From contig JADGOF010000197.1 in assembly GCA_017883105.1 (NCBI GenBank), positions 1-5,168 on the forward strand: 5,168 nucleotides of DNA. Direction: 5' to 3'. Every line of letters starts with the position of its first letter. Position 1 is the first letter of the stretch. The stretch is from Acidimicrobiales bacterium. Lineage in GTDB: Bacteria; Actinomycetota; Acidimicrobiia; Acidimicrobiales; RAAP-2. Positions 1 through 4,548 of this stretch are shown piece after piece. Under the pieces are notes generated by a model. The model worked only from the letters and a program-made list of their open reading frames with translations. It had not been told where the DNA came from and made no database searches. The position numbers and the translations under genes were made by a program.

Positions 1-262
1 GCGCTTCGACGTGGCCGGCTTGCGGGTGGCGCTGGTCCGTATCGAGGACGACTTCTACGCCATCGGCGACCGGTGCAGTCATGAGGACTTCTCGTTGGCA
101 GACGGTGAAGTATGGACCGGTGAGTGCCAGATCGAGTGTGCCAAGCACGGATCGACCTTCGACCTCCGAACCGGTGAGCCCTGCTCCCTGCCCGCCACCC
201 GTCCGGTTCCGGTCTACGAGTTACTGGTCGACGGCGACGATGTCTCGGTGGTGGTGCCATGA
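1..262 (+). CDS. Rieske-type [2Fe-2S] ferredoxin of the SUF operon, 5' end missing
   Basis: Partial gene running off the left edge; 86 residues are visible, read in frame from base 2. The Rieske cluster-binding pattern is complete: C-x-H at visible residues 25 and 27 (RCSHEDFSL) and C-x-x-H at 46 and 49 (ECAKHGSTFDL). Two Cys and two His would hold one [2Fe-2S] cluster. The protein is a small soluble ferredoxin of the NirD/BphF type with no other domain in view. Family members are about 100-105 residues, so about 15-20 residues are probably missing. The GTG at base 11 lies inside the conserved first strand and is unlikely to be the start. The stop overlaps the sufC start by 4 bases, so the two are co-translated. 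In Actinobacteria this protein often sits between sufD and sufC, so sufD is expected just to the left (inference). Its exact role, electron donor to Fe-S assembly or cluster carrier, is not established by the sequence. Confidence 0.9.
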   Translation, partial: RFDVAGLRVALVRIEDDFYAIGDRCSHEDFSLADGEVWTGECQIECAKHGSTFDLRTGEPCSLPATRPVPVYELLVDGDDVSVVVP

Positions 263-1005
263 GCACGGGTGAGCTGTGCATCGAAGGACTGCGCGCCGGC
301 ATCCCCGGTCGTGAGATCCTCAAGGGACTGACCCTTACCGTGCGCAGTGGGGAGGTGCATGCGGTGATGGGTCCGAACGGGTCGGGGAAGAGCACGCTCG
401 CCCACGTCCTGATGGGACGGCCGGGCTATGAGATCCTCGACGGCTCGGTGACGCTGGACGGCATCGATCTCTTGTCCCTGCCCACCTGGCAACGGGCCCG
501 TGCCGGCCTGTTTCTGGGGATGCAGCACCCGATTGAGGTACCAGGGGTCTCGCTGGTCGACTCGCTGACCGCGGCCCGACCGAGCATCCCCTCCGGCGAG
601 CTCGGAGCATCGGACAACGGGATCGCCACCCGGCTCCACGAAGAAGCCCGACGGATCGGCTTCGACGAGCGATTTCTCGACCGGTCGCTCAATGTGGACC
701 TCTCGGGAGGTGAGCGGAAGCGCAACGAGACGCTGCAGTTGGGCGTGCTTCGCCCCCGATTCGCCATTCTGGACGAGATCGATTCCGGGCTCGACGTCGA
801 CGCTCTGGGTGCGGTCGGCCGACGTGTGCAGGAGGCCACCAAGGAGTGGGACCTCGGGGTGTTGGCCATCACCCACTTCCGCCGGTTGCTCGATGTGCTC
901 CATCCCGACGTGGTCCACGTGCTGTCGGACGGTCGAGTGGTGGCCACAGGTGGAAGCGATCTGGCCGAGATCGTCGACCGCAGCGGCTACGCCGCCTACA
1001 GCTGA
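259..1005 (+). CDS. sufC: Fe-S assembly ATPase SufC (copy 1, divergent)
   Basis: Complete 248-residue cytoplasmic ABC-type ATPase, the usual SufC length. SufC binds SufB and SufD and uses ATP to reshape the scaffold during cluster assembly. Walker A is GPNGSGKST (38-46), the Q-loop Gln is residue 89 in GMQHPIEVPGV, the signature LSGGE is 148-152, Walker B with its catalytic Glu is FAILDE (168-173), and the H-loop His is 206 (ITHF). The segment DEIDSGLDVDAL is diagnostic of SufC rather than of a transporter ATPase. Start: ATG at 259 overlaps the Rieske stop as ATGA, with only a weak GGTGG upstream, so translational coupling is likely. Oddities: the signature begins with Leu rather than Phe, and the usual EKKRN reads ERKRN. 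The segment between the Q-loop and the signature (about 100-145) also differs strongly from the second SufC on the minus strand. All motifs are intact, so it is not a decayed copy. Confidence 0.95.
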   Translation: MSTGELCIEGLRAGIPGREILKGLTLTVRSGEVHAVMGPNGSGKSTLAHVLMGRPGYEILDGSVTLDGIDLLSLPTWQRARAGLFLGMQHPIEVPGVSLVDSLTAARPSIPSGELGASDNGIATRLHEEARRIGFDERFLDRSLNVDLSGGERKRNETLQLGVLRPRFAILDEIDSGLDVDALGAVGRRVQEATKEWDLGVLAITHFRRLLDVLHPDVVHVLSDGRVVATGGSDLAEIVDRSGYAAYS

Positions 1006-1010
1006 CGCCT

Positions 1011-1054
1011 CTTCGTCGGAGCGCTTCGTCGGCTTCGTCGGCACGCTTCGTCGG
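1011..1054. repeat. 22-bp tandem repeat made of four CTTCGTCGG copies
   Basis: Four exact copies of CTTCGTCGG start at 1011, 1024, 1033 and 1046 (steps of 13, 9 and 13). Seen as a larger unit, bases 1011-1032 and 1033-1054 are tandem 22-bp copies with 20 of 22 identical. The array starts 5 bases after the sufC1 stop and lies about 86-129 bases upstream of the predicted start of LCP transcription. A 22-bp period is close to two turns of DNA, so protein binding on one face is possible. A replication-slippage duplication is the plain alternative. No function is proven. Confidence 0.75.
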
Positions 1055-1123
1055 CACCCGGCGCCCCAGCGTCCCAAATGAGAGTTCGGGTGCTGAGCCC
1101 GGTCCCGGTACGCCGCGCCTGGT

Positions 1124-1140
1124 TGCTAGCGTCCCCCCCA
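1124..1140 (+). promoter_or_regulatory. Extended -10 promoter for a leaderless LCP transcript
   Basis: TGCTAGCGT at 1124-1132 fits the extended -10 pattern TGnTAnnnT. It is followed by seven C bases and then the ATG at 1140, so transcription would be expected to begin at or within a base or so of that A. There is no Shine-Dalgarno sequence before this ATG. This agrees with a leaderless mRNA, which is common in Actinobacteria. No good -35 box is visible at the usual distance (about 1104-1109), which extended -10 promoters tolerate. The call rests on sequence pattern alone. Confidence 0.5.
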
Positions 1141-2672
1141 TGGCACGCCGAAATCGCCGACGAGGCGGCGCTCACAGCGCGTCCAGAAAAGGCACCAGTC
1201 CGGCGGTTCCCCCGACTGACGGCATGGCCGCCGAAGAAGGCGCTCCTGTTTCCGGGGGCGACGAGACCCGGCCGGAAGGGCAGTCGCCCATGTCGTCGGT
1301 CCCGGAGGTGTCCCCGCCCGGTGAGGCATCCCCCCTCACCGGTGGTCCTGCAGGCGGGAATGCTGAGACCCCGGGCCTTCCCGGACGGGCAGTCGCCGGG
1401 GCGGTGGGGACCGGTGCCGCAGCAGCCGATCCAGCCGATCCAGCCGATGGAGCCGACCCGGGGACCAGACTGACCCGCAAGGAACGGAAAGCCGCAGCAG
1501 GCAAACCCCGCAAGGAGAAGCGCACCTGGCTCGATCGGGTGCTGCTGGGCGGTGTCGTGGTGGTGGCTCTCACCTTGGTCACAGTTGGGTCCGGATACGT
1601 CTACTTCCAGTACCGTTTCAGTCAGGTAGCCAAGGTGACGGTCAAGCATCTGAAGAAGGCCCCGGTGGGCCAGCCGTTCAATGTGCTGCTGATCGGCTCG
1701 GACACCCGCTCCACGGAGAGTGCTTCCGATGCCGCTCATTTTGGATCGCAGGCCAATACCGGTGGTCAACGGAGCGACGTGGTGAAGATCGTCCATATCG
1801 TCCCGGCCACCGGGCAAGCCAGCGTCTTGTCGATCCCTCGCGACACCGTGGTGTCCGTGGCCGGGGACACCACGCAAGTCGGCCGGTACAACCGGATCAA
1901 TGCCACCTACAACTCAGGTCCCGACCAGTTGGTACAGACCATCGAAGCCAACTTCGGGATCCCCATCGAGCACGTTGTCCAGATCAACTTCGAGGGGTTC
2001 CGTGGCGCGGTCGACGCTGTCGGTGGTATCGATCTTAACTTCCCGTATCCGGCCCAGGACACGTACACCGGCCTCAATATCACCCAGCAGGGATGTCAGC
2101 ACCTCAACGGCGGCTACGCGCTTGCAGTGGCCCGCAGCCGGCACTACCAGTACGAGAAGGACGGCTACTGGCAGTCCGACGGCACCGGCGACTTCGGACG
2201 GATCCAGCGCCAGAATGCGTTCCTGAAAGCGGTCATCAACCAGGCCGAGAAGCAGTACAACCCCCTCACCCTGAATGCATTCATCGGATCGGTGGTGCAG
2301 GGGGTCACGGTCGACTCGACATTCACTGTCAGTGACCTGATCTCGTTGGCCCGGGAGTTCCACACCTTCTCGTCCCAGTCACTGGCGACGGCGACCCTGC
2401 CCACTTACGCCTCGTACTCCTCCGATTTCTCGTCGCTGGGTTCCGTGCTCTACGTGCAGGAGCCTCAGGCCCAGCAGGTGATCACCCAGTTCCTTGGTTC
2501 TGGGCCGGAGTCGGCGTTCACACCGCCTCCCGGACCGTATGGGGTGGTGCCCTCCACGACGACGTCGACCACCTATCCGACCACGAGTACGAGCAGTGGT
2601 GATTCCAGTACGTCGACATCGTCGAGCACGACGACCACCATCGAAACCGACTTCGACCCCCTCCCCTGCTGA
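1140..2672 (+). CDS. LytR-CpsA-Psr (LCP) family wall glycopolymer ligase
   Basis: A 510-residue membrane protein. LCP enzymes transfer lipid-linked glycopolymers, such as arabinogalactan or teichoic-type polymers, to peptidoglycan outside the membrane. Order: disordered N-terminal tail rich in Pro, Gly and Ala (1-110); a basic stretch (TRKERK to EKR, 112-128); one membrane helix (about 132-156); LCP domain (about 178-370); helical and strand region to about 455; Ser/Thr-rich tail (471-500) ending in Cys510. The basic residues before the helix place the N-terminus in the cytoplasm. LCP motifs: NVLLIGSDTR (181-190), RSD (211-213), SIPRDT (231-236), AVGGIDL (293-299), ARSRH (331-335) and GRIQRQ (353-358). 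The conserved Asp and Arg residues bind metal and pyrophosphate in the family. No LytR_C domain is present. Start: ATG 1140 is chosen because it leaves sufC1 intact, sits at the promoter, and all the domains follow it. ATG 1290 (residue 51), with GGAAGGG 9 bases upstream, is an alternative. Substrate is unknown. Not functionally tied to the SUF genes. Confidence 0.9.
   Translation: MARRNRRRGGAHSASRKGTSPAVPPTDGMAAEEGAPVSGGDETRPEGQSPMSSVPEVSPPGEASPLTGGPAGGNAETPGLPGRAVAGAVGTGAAAADPADPADGADPGTRLTRKERKAAAGKPRKEKRTWLDRVLLGGVVVVALTLVTVGSGYVYFQYRFSQVAKVTVKHLKKAPVGQPFNVLLIGSDTRSTESASDAAHFGSQANTGGQRSDVVKIVHIVPATGQASVLSIPRDTVVSVAGDTTQVGRYNRINATYNSGPDQLVQTIEANFGIPIEHVVQINFEGFRGAVDAVGGIDLNFPYPAQDTYTGLNITQQGCQHLNGGYALAVARSRHYQYEKDGYWQSDGTGDFGRIQRQNAFLKAVINQAEKQYNPLTLNAFIGSVVQGVTVDSTFTVSDLISLAREFHTFSSQSLATATLPTYASYSSDFSSLGSVLYVQEPQAQQVITQFLGSGPESAFTPPPGPYGVVPSTTTSTTYPTTSTSSGDSSTSTSSSTTTTIETDFDPLPC
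1424..1459 (+). repeat. In-frame 9-bp repeat in the cytoplasmic tail of the LCP protein
   Basis: Four tandem 9-bp units of the form AGCCGATCC; the first two are identical and the last two have diverged (ending ATGG and ACCC). They are in frame and encode an Ala-Asp-Pro-type run, ADPADPADGADP (residues 96-107). The repeat lies in the low-complexity N-terminal tail, where changes in unit number would keep the frame. It is probably a slippage product with no special role. Confidence 0.7.
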
Positions 2673-2689
2673 TCGGGAGGGGAGGGGTC
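2655..2689. terminator. Likely bidirectional terminator between the LCP gene and sufU
   Basis: Inverted repeat: GACCCCCTCCCC (2655-2666) faces GGGGAGGGGTC (2679-2689), giving an 11-bp stem with one bulged C and a 12-base loop. It sits exactly where two converging genes meet. The LCP stop (2670-2672) is in the loop and the sufU stop (2688-2690) begins in the right arm. There is no T-tract on either side, so this is not a classic intrinsic terminator, but T-poor stems are often proposed as terminators in high-GC Actinobacteria. A small hairpin, GCGAG-CGA-CTCGC, follows at 2693-2705 inside the sufU end. Confidence 0.6.
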
Positions 2690-3194
2690 AGGCGAGCGAC
2701 TCGCTCTGGTCGAGACCCTGGGCCAGCGTGTTCCAGCTGAGAGTGGCGCACTTGATGCGTACCGGGAACTTGACCACACCCTGGAGGGCGGCGAGCTCAC
2801 CGAGGGAATCGATGTCGATGGCCTCCGGCTCGCTGATCTCGTCCGCGTCGGCGTCACCGGATCCGCCGTTGGCCGACGGGAGAGTGGACTCGTGAATCGA
2901 CATCATCCCCTTGAAGGTACGGATCAGATCCCGCACTTCGGGGACCGGCTTGCCCTTTACCGCCGCCGACATCAGGGACGCCGATGATTGACTGATCGAG
3001 CAGCCGGTTCCGGCGATCTTGATGTCGGACACCGTGCCGTCGGTCACTTCGAGGGTCACCACGATCTCGTCGCCGCACAGGGGGTTGAAGCCTTCGACCC
3101 GTTGCGCCGGGGGGGAGACCAGCTCACCCCGGTTCCGGGGGGACCGGTAGTGGTCGAGAATGATCTCGCGGTACAGATCCTCGAGGCCGGGCAT
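2688..3194 (-). CDS. sufU: Zinc-dependent sulfur acceptor SufU
   Basis: A 168-residue cytoplasmic protein of the IscU-like fold. SufU takes the persulfide sulfur from SufS by exchange at a Zn-bound cysteine and passes it to the SufBCD scaffold. Expected ligands are present: Cys40 and Asp42 in NPLCGD, Cys65 in GTGCSISQSSASLM, and Cys149 in RIKCATLSW. The N-terminus LYREIILDHYRSPRNRG is typical of the family. The protein is longer than common SufU proteins (about 147-162 residues) because of an acidic, Gly-rich segment at about residues 108-130 before the last cysteine. Start: ATG at 3194 has GAGGGGG 8 bases upstream and matches the family N-terminus. It is the last SUF gene visible on the minus strand, 97 bases after sufS, and its stop lies within the shared terminator hairpin. 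The IscU scaffold is less likely because IscU lacks the extra segment before the third Cys and has a His near it. Confidence 0.95.
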   Translation of the reverse strand: MPGLEDLYREIILDHYRSPRNRGELVSPPAQRVEGFNPLCGDEIVVTLEVTDGTVSDIKIAGTGCSISQSSASLMSAAVKGKPVPEVRDLIRTFKGMMSIHESTLPSANGGSGDADADEISEPEAIDIDSLGELAALQGVVKFPVRIKCATLSWNTLAQGLDQSESLA

Positions 3195-3291
3195 CAGGCC
3201 GGCCCCCTCTCGGCGACCGGGTGGTCGGCCCCGTCGAAGGGGCTGTCAGGTAGGGTTCGGGAAAGCACGATTCAAGCGTACCGGTCCGTGC
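3195..3291 (-). other. sufS-sufU spacer with two small hairpins and a weak promoter-like motif
   Basis: This 97-base gap interrupts an otherwise tightly packed operon. Two short hairpins lie in tandem: GCCCC/GGGGC (3228-3232 with 3239-3243, 6-base loop) and CGACC/GGTCG (3214-3218 with 3223-3227, 4-base loop). Read on the minus strand, TTGAAT is followed after 17 bases by TACCTG, a poor match to a -35/-10 pair. The gap could hold an internal promoter, a processing site or a pause site; none of these is proven. No open frame of note lies in it. Confidence 0.35.
3203..3209 (-). promoter_or_regulatory. Ribosome binding site of sufU
   Basis: On the minus strand GAGGGGG stands 8 bases before the ATG at 3194. 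It supports this start and shows that sufU is translated on its own, not by coupling to sufS. Confidence 0.65.
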
Positions 3292-4548
3292 TCATCCGAA
3301 AAACGCCCCCGCCTCAGACAGGGCATCGGCAAGTGCATCGACATCGGACTCGTCGTTGTACAGGGCGAGCGATGCCCGGGCGGTGGCATTCACGCCGAAT
3401 CGGCGCATCAATGGCTTTGCGCAGTGATGTCCGGCCCGGACGCACACCCCGTACTGGTCGAGGATCTGGGAGATGTCATGGGGATGCAGGTCCCGATAGG
3501 CGAACGACAACACCCCTCCCCGGTCGGCGGGATCGGGGGGACCGAAGATCCGGATGTCGTCACCGAAGCGCTCGTTGAGCGAGGTCATCGCGTAGGTGGT
3601 CAGTGAGATCTCGTGGGCTCGGATCGTTTCCATGCCGATGGCCCGGAGATAGTCGACAGCGGCGCCCAGGCCGACTGCCTCGGTGATCGGCGGCGTGCCG
3701 GCCTCGAACCGCCAGGGGATGTCGTTGGGGGTGAACCCCTCTTTGCGCACATCGAGGATCATCTCCCCGCCGCCCAGGAACGGTGGCAGTTCGGAGAGGA
3801 TCTCGTCACGGCCCCAAAGCACCCCGATACCGGTCGGCCCGAGCATCTTGTGGGCGCTGAAGGCCAGGAAGTCGACGCCCAGCGCCGTCACATCGGTCGG
3901 GAGGTGGGGGACCGATTGGGCGGCGTCGGCCACCACCACGGCGCCGGCGGCGTGGGCCGCCTCGGCGATCCGGCGCACCGGGTTGAGGGTCCCGAGCACA
4001 TTGGACATGCAGGTTACGGCCACCAGCTTGGCTCCGACCAGCAACGTAGCCAGGTCGTCGAGTACGAGATGGCCTTCATCATCGACGGGGATCCAGCGGA
4101 TGGTGAGACCCCGCTCGGTGGCCAGCATCTGCCACGGGACGATGTTCGCGTGGTGCTCCATCTCGGTGAGCACGATGGCGTCCCCTTCGTGCAGATTGGC
4201 GCGGCCCCAGGTGTGGGCCACCACGTTGAGGCCCTCGGTGGCGTTCTTGGCGAAGATGATCTCGCGGGCGGGATTGGGGGCGCCGATGAACCGACCCACA
4301 TTGACCCGGGCGGCCTCGAACCGCCGGGTGGCCTCCTCGGCGATGCCGTATACCCCCCGGTGCACGTTGGCGTGGGTGGTCTCGTCGTAGTCCCGCATGG
4401 CATCGAGCACCTGAAACGGGCGCTGCGACGACGACGCCGAATCGAGATAGATGATGGGGTGGCCGTTGACCTCACGGGTCAGCAGCGGGAAGTCCTTGCG
4501 GAGGGTGGCAACGTCCAGCTCCGGACCCGTGTCGTTCAGTTCCGCCAT
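3292..4548 (-). CDS. sufS: Cysteine desulfurase SufS
   Basis: A complete 418-residue PLP enzyme (fold type I, group II cysteine desulfurase) that converts cysteine to alanine and keeps the sulfur as a persulfide on its own Cys. Visible parts: YLDSASSSQRP (34-44) near the N-terminus; TEMEHHANIVPW (128-139), with the His that stacks on PLP; VADAAQSVPH (206-215), with Asp208 for the PLP ring nitrogen and Gln211; SAHKMLGPTG (231-240), with the Schiff-base Lys234; RAGHHCAKPLM (371-381), with persulfide Cys376 on the short loop of group II enzymes; and TARASLALYN (389-398). Length is typical. Start: ATG at 4548 has GAGGGG 8 bases upstream. The gene overlaps the end of sufC2 by 13 bases, so the two share a transcript and are probably coupled. 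Partner SufU is encoded just downstream, as expected for SufU-dependent SufS. IscS/NifS is unlikely because those have a longer Cys loop. Confidence 0.97.
   Translation of the reverse strand: MAELNDTGPELDVATLRKDFPLLTREVNGHPIIYLDSASSSQRPFQVLDAMRDYDETTHANVHRGVYGIAEEATRRFEAARVNVGRFIGAPNPAREIIFAKNATEGLNVVAHTWGRANLHEGDAIVLTEMEHHANIVPWQMLATERGLTIRWIPVDDEGHLVLDDLATLLVGAKLVAVTCMSNVLGTLNPVRRIAEAAHAAGAVVVADAAQSVPHLPTDVTALGVDFLAFSAHKMLGPTGIGVLWGRDEILSELPPFLGGGEMILDVRKEGFTPNDIPWRFEAGTPPITEAVGLGAAVDYLRAIGMETIRAHEISLTTYAMTSLNERFGDDIRIFGPPDPADRGGVLSFAYRDLHPHDISQILDQYGVCVRAGHHCAKPLMRRFGVNATARASLALYNDESDVDALADALSEAGAFFG

Noticed and set aside
11..13. GTG as start of the Rieske gene
   Set aside because: It falls within the first conserved strand of the fold; homologues have about 15-20 more residues before it and the frame is open to the window edge.
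1011..1054. CRISPR-like array
   Set aside because: Repeats are 9 or 22 bp with no unique spacers of 30-40 bp and no cas genes in view.
214..1077. Minus-strand open frame of 287 codons opposite sufC1
   Set aside because: It mirrors a strongly conserved ATPase gene, has no recognisable domain, and is typical of antisense frames in high-GC DNA.
1078..1118. Possible tRNA-like piece after the repeat array (GAGTTCGGG followed by GAGCCCGG)
   Set aside because: No acceptor stem, anticodon arm or proper T-loop could be paired; only a 4-bp CGGG/CCCG hairpin is present.
846..1139. Upstream extension of the LCP frame, starting inside sufC1
   Set aside because: It would overlap 160 bases of sufC1 in another frame, gives a Pro/Arg-rich sequence with no family features, and the promoter and ATG at 1140 explain the gene better.
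996..1877. Minus-strand open frame of 293 codons opposite the LCP gene start
   Set aside because: It lies across the promoter and the LCP N-terminus and has a composition rich in Arg, Gly and Pro without motifs; a high-GC shadow.
2675..2687. G-quadruplex candidate (GGG-A-GGGG-A-GGGG)
   Set aside because: Only three G runs are available, so a three-layer quadruplex cannot form within one strand; the inverted repeat accounts for the G-richness.
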